Shown here in pieces: positions 7,071-14,697 of a stretch of DNA of 16,233 bases. Position numbers and translations under genes: made by a program. The notes under the pieces are model-generated. The model was not told where the DNA came from. It worked only from the letters and a program-made list of their open reading frames with translations, and searched no databases. Source of the DNA: Marinagarivorans sp. UBA5868 (GTDB taxonomy: Bacteria; Pseudomonadota; Gammaproteobacteria; Pseudomonadales; Cellvibrionaceae); assembly GCA_002432095.1 (NCBI GenBank), contig DJFQ01000211.1, positions 12,535 to 28,767 of the forward strand, given 5' to 3'. Positions within the stretch are counted from its first letter, which is position 1. Each line of letters starts with the position of its first letter.

Positions 7071-7119
7071 GGTTAAAAAAATACAATGGACTGGTTAACC
7101 TAGCTGGTGGCGCCGACTT
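7071..7119 (+). promoter_or_regulatory. Candidate GH115 promoter / operator region
   Basis: This stretch holds GGTTAAA (7071-7077, the reverse of TTTAACC), a -10-like TACAAT (7082-7087), the 8-bp palindrome GGTTAACC (7093-7100) and an 11-mer GGCGCCGACTT (7109-7119) that recurs at 5924-5934 upstream of xylB. No good -35 box sits 16-18 bp before TACAAT, which would fit an activator-dependent promoter. The GH115 start codon is 50 bp downstream. Confidence 0.3.
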
Positions 7120-7168
7120 CTGTAGGTGTTAGTCTCATTTTTCTGGCGCACACAATAAAATAAGCAAA

Positions 7169-10135
7169 ATGAGCCTTCATTATTTCAATAACGAAAGAAT
7201 GGCCGTTTTTAATCGTAAAACGCAATATGAGTCTTCTCTGATCTCGCGTTCGATTATCCTCGTCCGACACACCATCTATATCGTTCTGTTGCTGACCTGC
7301 AGCTCGCAGGTTTTTGCACTTGGCGAGCCCTTATACGTCACGGAAACGCCCTCGAAAGGAAGCCTGACTATTGTTGGTCCTGACAATAAGGCCAATATTT
7401 TTGTTTCCGAAAGTGATTATTCTGGCGTAATTCGCGCAGCGGGCGACCTGGTGCTAGACATCCACCGAGTGTCCTCCTATCAGCCAAAATTGGTTCGGCA
7501 AAATGCTGACATAGCCCCTTCCGCAATTATTATCGGCACGCTCGGTCTCGGCGGGTTGGTGGATGACCTAGTGAAAGCCGGGGCGGTGGATGTGTCGGAA
7601 ATTGCTGGCCGGTGGGATGGATTTCATATCCAGTTGGTGGATAACCCTCTACCTAACGTCAAGCGTGCGTTATTGATTATCGGTGCAGACAAGCGCGGCA
7701 CGATGTATGGCATTTATGATCTGTCTGAGCAAATCGGTGTTTCTCCTTGGTACTACTGGGCAGATGTTCCCCCAGTACGTAAGCAACAAATCTATATAAA
7801 AGCGGGTACGCACAAACAGGACGCACCGACCGTCCGCTATCGCGGCATTTTCCTAAATGATGAAGCGCCTGCACTCACCGGATGGGTGAAGGCAAACCAT
7901 GGCAATTACAACCACGAGTTTTACGCAAAAGTTTTTGAGCTGATGCTGCGCTTGAAAGCGAATTATCTCTGGCCGGCAATGTGGAACAACGCTTTCAATG
8001 ACGACGATCCAAAAAATCAGGCTCTAGCAGACGAATACGGCATTGTGATGGGTACGTCCCACCACGAGCCGATGATGCGTGCAGATAAAGAGTGGAACCG
8101 CTACGGCGAGGGAGAGTGGGAGTACTCCACTAACCGGAAAAATATCTACAAGTTTTGGCAGGACGGTGCTCAGAGAGCTAAGCCTTACGAAAGCCTTTTC
8201 ACCATGGGGATGCGCGGCCAAGAGGACGCCCCTATGAGTGAAGGAGAAAATATCGAATTGCTGGAGCAGATCGTGCGCGATCAGCGCCAGATTTTGTCCG
8301 AAACATTCGACATTCCCGTCTCAAGCGTTCCGCAGGTGTGGTGTCTTTATAAAGAGGTACAGGCCTATTACGAAAAAGGTATGCGTGTTCCTGATGATAT
8401 TACGTTGCTGTGGAGCGATGATAATTGGGGCAACTTGCGCCGGCTGCCAACTCCAGAAGAGCGCAAGCGCAGTGGTGGGGCGGGGATTTATTATCACTTT
8501 GATTATGTTGGCGGACCGCGCTCATATCGATGGATCAATACAGTTCCCATCGCCAAAATTTGGGAGCAAATGAATCTCGCCTACCATCACGGTGCTAATC
8601 GAATCTGGATCACCAATGTTGGTGATCTCAAGCCGATGGAATTTCCCACCGAATTTTTTCTGCGTATGGCGTGGAACCCGGAGCGCTGGCCGAAAGAGCG
8701 TTTGCAGGAGTTCGGTCAACTTTGGGCAGCGCGTGAATTTGGGACGCAATATGCAGAGCGCATAGAAGCATTAATTACCGGTTATACCCGTCATAACGGG
8801 CGACGCAAGCCGGAATTAATGTCGCCGGAAACCTACAGTGTTCTGCACTATGATGAGGCGGAGCGGGTATTGGCGGAGCTGCAGAAACTAACCGATGACG
8901 CTGAGCAACTTTATACAGAAATTCCTCAGGAAAAACGCGACGCTTTTTTTCAACTGGTGATGCATCCAGTGCTCGCCACAGCCAATATCACCCGTCTCAA
9001 TATCGCGGTAGCCAAAAACCGTCTTTACGCAAATCAGGGTCGCAATACAGCGGATCAATATCGGCAGAGGGCCAAAGAATTTTTTCAGCAGGATAAAAAG
9101 CTGAAGGAGCGCTATCACAGCATCAACGATGGCAAGTGGCGGCACTTTATGGATCAGCCGCACATCGGTTACACCAACTGGCAAAATCCCGAAGGTGATC
9201 AGATGCCGGTGGTGTATGAATATATTCCCGGTGACTACGCGGAAATGGGCATAGCTTTGGAAGGCATTGCCGAGGCATGGCCGGCCGCAGTGTCGGGAGA
9301 GTGGCCGCACAAAGGTAAACATGAATTCCGCTTCGATTTTTTCGGTAAGCAAAACCGCGAATTGGTGATGTTTAACCGTGGGCGCCTACCGTATGATTTT
9401 ACTGCAACGGCTGATCCGTGGATCCGGCTCAGTGCGGATAAAGGCAACGTGAAAACCGAAGTGCCCGTCAGTGTGAGCATCGACTGGCAAAAGCTTCCGG
9501 AGGGCGTGAGCAAGGGCGCGATCGTGATTCGTGGCACTGGCTGGCAAAGCGCCAAAATAGAGGTGACGGCCAACAAACCTACAGCCAAATTGCATCGCCA
9601 GGCCAAGGGCTATATCGAAGCGGACGGCTATATCGCGATAGAAGCGGCGAACTTTGCCACAAGCAAAAGAATAGACGGCTTCGAATGGCAAGAAATTCCC
9701 AATCACGGCAGAACCAACAGCTCGATCTCTCCGTATCCAATTGCCGATTTCAGTTTTTTAGATCTGACAAATGCACCCTACGTCGAATATCCGCTGACTT
9801 TTGTTTCCGAGGGCGAGGTAGAACTGCATATTGTATTAGCACCGAGCTTGCCATTCGTTCCAGGTCGAGGCTTGCGTTATGCGGTAGCCATAGGTGGCGA
9901 GAAACCTCAGGTTGTCGACTTTTTGGCAGATTTTAACGATACCGATGCCCGCTGGGAGCGAACCGTTGAGGACGGCGTCCGCATCGGCCGTAGTCAACAC
10001 AGGATAAAACGCCCAGGGCCTACTACACTGAAACTATTTATGGTGGACTCCGGCGTGACCGTGCAGCGATTGTTGTTTGACACTGGCGGTTTGCGGCCCA
10101 GTTATCTGGGGCCGCCGCAGAGTCCTTATAGGTAA
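7169..10135 (+). CDS. Secreted xylan alpha-1,2-glucuronidase, glycoside hydrolase family 115
   Basis: GH115 enzymes remove (4-O-methyl)-D-glucuronic acid alpha-1,2-linked to xylose, including internal residues of long glucuronoxylan chains. The 988-residue length is typical. A signal peptide ends at about VFA-50, so the enzyme is periplasmic or exported; there is no lipobox. An alpha/beta N-terminal domain covers about 60-215. The catalytic domain (about 220-540) carries the family's conserved stretches LKANYLWPAMWNNAFNDDDP (263-282), TMGMRGQEDAPM (345-356), LLWSDDNWGNLRRLP (413-427), GIYYHFDYVGGPRSYRW (439-455) and NRIWITNVGDLKPMEFP (477-493). A helical-bundle region follows at about 555-655, and a beta-rich C-terminal region from about 800 contains YIEADGYIAIEA as in GH115 C-terminal domains. 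The ATG at 7199 (MAVFNRKT) is an alternative start that keeps the signal peptide; neither has a strong ribosome site. It is divergent from the AraC gene and upstream of the CBM lipoprotein. Confidence 0.95.
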   Translation: MSLHYFNNERMAVFNRKTQYESSLISRSIILVRHTIYIVLLLTCSSQVFALGEPLYVTETPSKGSLTIVGPDNKANIFVSESDYSGVIRAAGDLVLDIHRVSSYQPKLVRQNADIAPSAIIIGTLGLGGLVDDLVKAGAVDVSEIAGRWDGFHIQLVDNPLPNVKRALLIIGADKRGTMYGIYDLSEQIGVSPWYYWADVPPVRKQQIYIKAGTHKQDAPTVRYRGIFLNDEAPALTGWVKANHGNYNHEFYAKVFELMLRLKANYLWPAMWNNAFNDDDPKNQALADEYGIVMGTSHHEPMMRADKEWNRYGEGEWEYSTNRKNIYKFWQDGAQRAKPYESLFTMGMRGQEDAPMSEGENIELLEQIVRDQRQILSETFDIPVSSVPQVWCLYKEVQAYYEKGMRVPDDITLLWSDDNWGNLRRLPTPEERKRSGGAGIYYHFDYVGGPRSYRWINTVPIAKIWEQMNLAYHHGANRIWITNVGDLKPMEFPTEFFLRMAWNPERWPKERLQEFGQLWAAREFGTQYAERIEALITGYTRHNGRRKPELMSPETYSVLHYDEAERVLAELQKLTDDAEQLYTEIPQEKRDAFFQLVMHPVLATANITRLNIAVAKNRLYANQGRNTADQYRQRAKEFFQQDKKLKERYHSINDGKWRHFMDQPHIGYTNWQNPEGDQMPVVYEYIPGDYAEMGIALEGIAEAWPAAVSGEWPHKGKHEFRFDFFGKQNRELVMFNRGRLPYDFTATADPWIRLSADKGNVKTEVPVSVSIDWQKLPEGVSKGAIVIRGTGWQSAKIEVTANKPTAKLHRQAKGYIEADGYIAIEAANFATSKRIDGFEWQEIPNHGRTNSSISPYPIADFSFLDLTNAPYVEYPLTFVSEGEVELHIVLAPSLPFVPGRGLRYAVAIGGEKPQVVDFLADFNDTDARWERTVEDGVRIGRSQHRIKRPGPTTLKLFMVDSGVTVQRLLFDTGGLRPSYLGPPQSPYR

Positions 10136-10556
10136 CAACCGTACTTTTAAGTCTCGGCCGTTTGCACTTAACAGCAAATAGACCCAAGCACCAAACGACG
10201 TATTAATAATTAATAAGAAAGTCAGCCGACTGAAGCCGGCGACAACGTCAGGCACTGCTTTTTTAACCGGGTGGGTGCGTGCTAATTGTTGGAGCGGTCA
10301 TCATTTGATGAATGCTTATTCGCTCAAAAATAATTCCCGATAATCGCAACTTTTTTGTTACGGCAAATTGCGCAGCCGGTGCTAGGCTGAATTAATCAAC
10401 GTTTGGCGATGGATGTCGCTAAAGCATGGTTTATGCAATTTCGTTATTGCCATAGGAAGAAAAATTCAAAACACGAATAACCAACGTATTTTTATCAGAC
10501 ATTTCAAAGACACAATAAGAACACGCACTTTAATCACAAAGCTATTCGGAGACGCT
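10136..10556. promoter_or_regulatory. GH115 to CBM-lipoprotein intergenic region
   Basis: These 421 bp hold no gene I can support; an in-frame extension from 10413 has no ribosome site and would hide the signal peptide of the next gene. TTTAACC occurs at 10262-10268, and its flank (10262-10280) resembles the arm of the inverted repeat upstream of xylB. I found no convincing intrinsic terminator after GH115: a T-run at 10259-10264 lacks a clean stem before it. A separate promoter for the next gene is likely given the length, but no clear boxes were identified. Confidence 0.4.
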
Positions 10557-13500
10557 ATGTCAATCTTTAAATCCAAGAGCGTAATTCTATGCTCACTGAT
10601 CGGCGGCCTTGCGGTGCTATCGGGATGTTCCGATAACGATCCCGCAGATGTTTCCTTTGAACAAATCGATACCACAGGCGTTCCTGCCAATATCATTCCT
10701 AATGCTGATTTGTCTCAAAGCGACTCCGAATGGACCGGCTGGAGTGCGGAGGTTGGTGAAACCGATGGCGCTGTGTCGGCGTCATTTGACCTGGCACCCA
10801 CTTTGGGTGAGGGCGGCAACAGTCTGCAGACATCTGTTGCGAATGTGGAAGTGGAAGCCGAACCTGGTGATATATATGCAGGACCATCTGCTGTGACCGT
10901 AAAACCAGGCCAAGCCTATGGTGTGGCGGCCTATGTACAAGGGCCAACGTGCGGGCTGACAAGGTTTATCGTAAACCCCGTAGGCAATACTAATCCTGAG
11001 AACTATCTAGCAGAGGAAAATATTTTTCTCACCGGCGAGCCGCAGATGGTCGAATTTCATTTTCAGGCTCCTGCAAATGTCTCCAGTGTGGATATGCCAG
11101 TGCAAATGGGCTTTGCCGATAATATTGGAGGCGAGTTTTATATAGACCGGATGGTCGCCATGCCCGTTCCGAGGTTGCCCCCACGGCGAGAGAATAACGT
11201 TGCCAATAACTCCGACTTCGAAGAGAGCGACACGGCAATTAATGTTAACGGGTCTTGGGCTCAGTCAGGAGCGGGCGTTACCTTTACGATTGACAAAGAG
11301 CACGTCCAAAATGGCAACAACTCGGTCAAGATCGTTTTTGATAGTACCGTTGGCAGCGGTGATGCATGGGCGATTGAGGCTGGTCCCGTCGGTGTAGAAG
11401 TTGTTCCTGGTTGGACGTATGTTTTCTCTGCATGGATTAGAGGGTCTCCAGGAGCAAAGGCGAATTTTCTGGTACAGAATCCGACGGAATATAATACCTA
11501 CGGAGACCAGGAAGTCATTGTAACTTCTGAATGGCAAGAGGTTCGTTTTGAGGTCGAAATTACGGACACCGAGGTGGTCCGTTTGTATACCCAATATAAT
11601 TTCCCCGAAAATCAATCCAAAACGATTTATATCGACAATATCAAGTTGATACCGCCAGATACATGTCCATATGCGCCCCCCGCAGCGGATGCTGTGAGCG
11701 GAAATGAAGTGCTGTTTGAATATAATCACGTAACGAATGAAAGTCTTGAAGATGAACTTCTCGAAATATCGGGATGGGAAACTTCTACGCAAAACGGCGC
11801 TGTCGCGCAATTCGATATGCAGGTGGTTCTGGGTGACTTCAATAGAACACTCGTTAATAAAGGCAACCAGTCTCTAAAAACGTCCATTACTACCACCACA
11901 GCTAATCCACATGACATACAGGCTGGTCCGGCTGATATTTATGTAACACCGGGACAAACTTATATTTACTCTGGATTCGCCAGAGGAGCGGTAGGAGCAA
12001 AAGCTCAATTTACGTCTTCGTTGTTAGGCGCACCCACGCTCCCAATGGAACAACTGGTCGTGACATTTAATAATGTTTGGCAGCAGGTCAGCTTTGACTT
12101 CACGGTGCCAGACAATGCGCCAACATTGACAGCCGAAGAGCTTGAAGAAGCTGGCTTCCCCGATGACGCCCTCGTTTCTCGTCTGAATATGACAGTCAAT
12201 ATGAGCTATGCGGAAAATGAGGGCAAAGCCATTTTTCTTGATGATTTTGTCCTGCTGCCGAACCCGGTCCGTAACGGCGATTTGGAAGACAGTACAACGA
12301 CCGCTGAAGGGTGGGATTGGATTGCACCGGAAGATCTTGCAACTGTCGCTTTGGATACCAACGTTGCGCACAGCGGGAATAATTCATTGAAAGTTAGCTT
12401 TAGCGGAAATGCGACCAATTTAGCGGACCCTAAAGTACCGACTTCTTTCATCATCCAACCAGATGATGTGCAGGTCGGGGTTGAAAATATTCCGGTGTTT
12501 GGTGGACGCCGATATTTCGTCTCGGCGCGCGTCAATGGCGAGGCAGGCAGTCGCTTAAAGCTTACGGTTAGTTCAGCAGATGGATCGAAAGAGTTGGCGT
12601 CGTCGGCTGGTGGCGCAACTGGCGTGGAATTGGCCGGTGGATGGCAGGAAATTACGTTCGCAGCCAATGTGCCGGAAGGTACGGAAGCGGTAAACCTGAT
12701 CGCAGAAATGGGTTATCCGACTAATGCGCTGAGAACCATTAATCTGGACAGCTTTAAATTGGTATCACAAATTCCTCCAGTAAAGGCGAAAGCCAATCTT
12801 GTAAACGATAGTGGCTTTGAAACCGGCAATTCAGAAGGCTGGAGCGGCAATGGCGCCGCGATTGCAGCAGTAGACACTGCAGGTGCGGCTTACTCGGGCC
12901 GTTACGGTCTACACGTTACAGAAAGGGCTGCTACATGGGCATCCGCACAATATGACTTGACGGAGGTTGGGCTTGAGCCCGGTAGCCATTATTTTGCGTC
13001 TGCCTGGGTAAAAGTCGACGGTAACGCAAGCGACGTTTTAGGCTTGACACTACAAATTAATTATGAGGGTGACGGTTCCGATACTGACTATATTGGCATT
13101 ACCAACTCTGGCGGAGCCGATACTTTGGATTGGACCCGGCTGAGCAGCGTATTTACCTTTGCTCCAGATGAAGGCAAAACGGTTACCGGTGTCAGGATCT
13201 ATATAGAGGCCAGTCAACAAGCGACGAACTATTACATTGATGATCTCTTCGTTACCAAGGTATTTAACATAAATGGAGGTTTTGAATCCGGCGACATTAC
13301 TGGATGGCAGGCTGCCGGCGCGTCAGTAACTGCGGCTATGACGGATGTGCGCTCGGGAACCTACGCGGCGCATGTGACGGGACGAACTGAGAGCTGGAAC
13401 TCTGCGCAATACGATATGAGAGACATAGGTCTGGTAGCAGGACGTACCTACTTAATCTCGGCGTGGGTGAAAACTGACGGCGCGACTGCAGAAAATATAA

Positions 13501-14645
13501 AAATGACGATGGAGTATGTTGATGCTGGAGAAAGCCCGCAGTACCGCACTCTTGCTCAGTCATCCGAAACTCTGGAGTGGATGCAGCTTAGCAACACGTA
13601 CACACACCTTCCTGAAGGTGATATCAGCACGCTGAAGGTCTATTTCGAGGCAGATAGTGCGACAGGCTCGTATTTTATCGATGACTTGATTATCACTGAG
13701 TACGTGCCGCCAATATCCGTGATTACCAATGGGGATCTGGAGCTTGGCAACGTGGAGGGATGGGTGCCGAGTGGCGCGACCTTGGCTATGGCCAACTGGC
13801 CCGAAGGTGGCGCACATGCTGGTTTCTTTGGCTTACGCGTCGCGGACAGAACCATGAATTGGAATTCCGCTCAGTATCCCCTGTTGGAGCTTGGGCTAGA
13901 AAGCGGAACGTCCTATCAAGCGTCCGTATGGGTCAAGATCGCCAGCGAAACCGCCGCGTCGGATACATTGAGTATGACCTTGTTGCTCAATGATGGCCGT
14001 GCAAATCCCTATATAAATGTTGCTTCCGCCACCGTTACTTCAGATGGTTGGACCCAGCTCGTCGGGACGTTTGATTACGTACCGACAGGAGACGTCTCGG
14101 ATTTACGTTTGTATATCGAAGCTGCAGGTGCCACGACAAGTTATTTTATTGATGACCTGGTCGTTGCTCCCAATTTTGCCGTTAACGGAGGATTGGAAGC
14201 CAGCTCAACAGCAACGACTGGTTGGAATGGCGCAGGGGCCACTATTTCGCTGGATACTTCCAATGTACGTTTCGGTGAGCGATCTCTTTTCGTAAGTGGC
14301 CGAACTGAAAATTGGAATTCTGCCCAATTCGATTTGACCACCAGTGGCATAGAACCCGGCAAAACTTACGAAATCTCCGCCTGGGTCAAAATTGAAGGGG
14401 ATACTGCCGATCTCATCAAAATGACATTGGAGTCGAGGCTTGCAGAAGCAACAATGTCGACCTACACCTTGCTGGATAATGCCTCCGATACTGCGGATTG
14501 GGTGAAGCTCAGCGTAATTTATCCGTTTCAATATGAAGAAATGCCGCCGATTTTTAAGGTGTATTTCGAAGCGGAAGGTGCAACGAGTTCCTATTACATC
14601 GATGGGCTGATTGTCACTGAAATGAACGAAGTCTATACGCATTGA
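10557..14645 (+). CDS. Large CBM-only surface lipoprotein: eight tandem CBM4/9/22-like modules
   Basis: The 1362-residue protein has a lipoprotein signal peptide with lipobox LSGC (Cys24) followed by SDND, predicting lipidation and outer-membrane sorting. The rest is a string of about 150-185-residue beta-sandwich-like modules: roughly 45-208, 213-368, 384-568, 569-740, 746-901, 902-1052, 1054-1205 and 1206-1355. Modules 1-3 share an AGP motif (108-110, 275-277, 456-458) followed by PG..Y, as in CBM4/9 modules attached to xylanases. Modules 5-8 share W(N/A)SAQ(Y/F), then S(A/V)WVK and terminal (Y/F)IDD/G, as in xylan-binding CBM22-type modules. Module 4 is the most divergent. No catalytic domain is seen. 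The likely role is capture of xylan at the cell surface. The start at 10557 has GGAG at 10548-10551, 5 nt upstream, and places the signal peptide first. It sits 52 bp before a TonB-dependent receptor gene, probably in the same transcript. Confidence 0.88.
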   Translation: MSIFKSKSVILCSLIGGLAVLSGCSDNDPADVSFEQIDTTGVPANIIPNADLSQSDSEWTGWSAEVGETDGAVSASFDLAPTLGEGGNSLQTSVANVEVEAEPGDIYAGPSAVTVKPGQAYGVAAYVQGPTCGLTRFIVNPVGNTNPENYLAEENIFLTGEPQMVEFHFQAPANVSSVDMPVQMGFADNIGGEFYIDRMVAMPVPRLPPRRENNVANNSDFEESDTAINVNGSWAQSGAGVTFTIDKEHVQNGNNSVKIVFDSTVGSGDAWAIEAGPVGVEVVPGWTYVFSAWIRGSPGAKANFLVQNPTEYNTYGDQEVIVTSEWQEVRFEVEITDTEVVRLYTQYNFPENQSKTIYIDNIKLIPPDTCPYAPPAADAVSGNEVLFEYNHVTNESLEDELLEISGWETSTQNGAVAQFDMQVVLGDFNRTLVNKGNQSLKTSITTTTANPHDIQAGPADIYVTPGQTYIYSGFARGAVGAKAQFTSSLLGAPTLPMEQLVVTFNNVWQQVSFDFTVPDNAPTLTAEELEEAGFPDDALVSRLNMTVNMSYAENEGKAIFLDDFVLLPNPVRNGDLEDSTTTAEGWDWIAPEDLATVALDTNVAHSGNNSLKVSFSGNATNLADPKVPTSFIIQPDDVQVGVENIPVFGGRRYFVSARVNGEAGSRLKLTVSSADGSKELASSAGGATGVELAGGWQEITFAANVPEGTEAVNLIAEMGYPTNALRTINLDSFKLVSQIPPVKAKANLVNDSGFETGNSEGWSGNGAAIAAVDTAGAAYSGRYGLHVTERAATWASAQYDLTEVGLEPGSHYFASAWVKVDGNASDVLGLTLQINYEGDGSDTDYIGITNSGGADTLDWTRLSSVFTFAPDEGKTVTGVRIYIEASQQATNYYIDDLFVTKVFNINGGFESGDITGWQAAGASVTAAMTDVRSGTYAAHVTGRTESWNSAQYDMRDIGLVAGRTYLISAWVKTDGATAENIKMTMEYVDAGESPQYRTLAQSSETLEWMQLSNTYTHLPEGDISTLKVYFEADSATGSYFIDDLIITEYVPPISVITNGDLELGNVEGWVPSGATLAMANWPEGGAHAGFFGLRVADRTMNWNSAQYPLLELGLESGTSYQASVWVKIASETAASDTLSMTLLLNDGRANPYINVASATVTSDGWTQLVGTFDYVPTGDVSDLRLYIEAAGATTSYFIDDLVVAPNFAVNGGLEASSTATTGWNGAGATISLDTSNVRFGERSLFVSGRTENWNSAQFDLTTSGIEPGKTYEISAWVKIEGDTADLIKMTLESRLAEATMSTYTLLDNASDTADWVKLSVIYPFQYEEMPPIFKVYFEAEGATSSYYIDGLIVTEMNEVYTH
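10689..12776 (+). repeat. CBM module array A (modules 1-4), divergent CBM4/9-like copies
   Basis: Four modules start near 10689, 11193, 11706 and 12261. Modules 1-3 share DIYAGP / AIEAGP / DIQAGP, a following V.PG..Y, and RG..GAKA in modules 2 and 3. Each module tends to end in (Y/F)(I/L)D(N/R/D). Module 4 keeps the NGDLE start and INLDSFKL end but lacks AGP. Divergence is visible only at protein level, so these are older duplications or separately acquired modules. Two cysteines, at residues 132 and 370, lie here; none occur in modules 5-8. Confidence 0.75.
12792..14621 (+). repeat. CBM module array B (modules 5-8), closely related CBM22-like copies
   Basis: Four modules start near 12792, 13260, 13716 and 14172. 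Their shared landmarks keep near-constant spacing: (T/S/N)W(A/N)SAQ(Y/F) at residues 793, 946, 1101 and 1252 (intervals 153, 155, 151), S(A/V)WVK at 815, 968, 1123 and 1274, and (Y/F)ID(D/G) at 893, 1040, 1197 and 1347. Each opens with a G(F/D/L)(E/L)-type strand and a G.W motif. Greater similarity than in array A indicates more recent tandem duplication. Confidence 0.8.
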
Positions 14646-14697
14646 GTTGCTTCGAACGGCTTATTCACAGTCACCTTTTGAATTATCGAGAATACTT

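Noticed and set aside
10136..10264. Terminator after GH115
   Set aside because: A run of six T at 10259-10264 exists, but only very short imperfect stems precede it.
10413..10556. N-terminal extension of the CBM lipoprotein to an ATG at 10413
   Set aside because: The ATG at 10557 has a well-placed GGAG and begins the lipoprotein signal peptide.
11265..11810. 181-codon minus-strand frame within the CBM lipoprotein gene
   Set aside because: Antisense to a well-supported repeat protein; no independent evidence.
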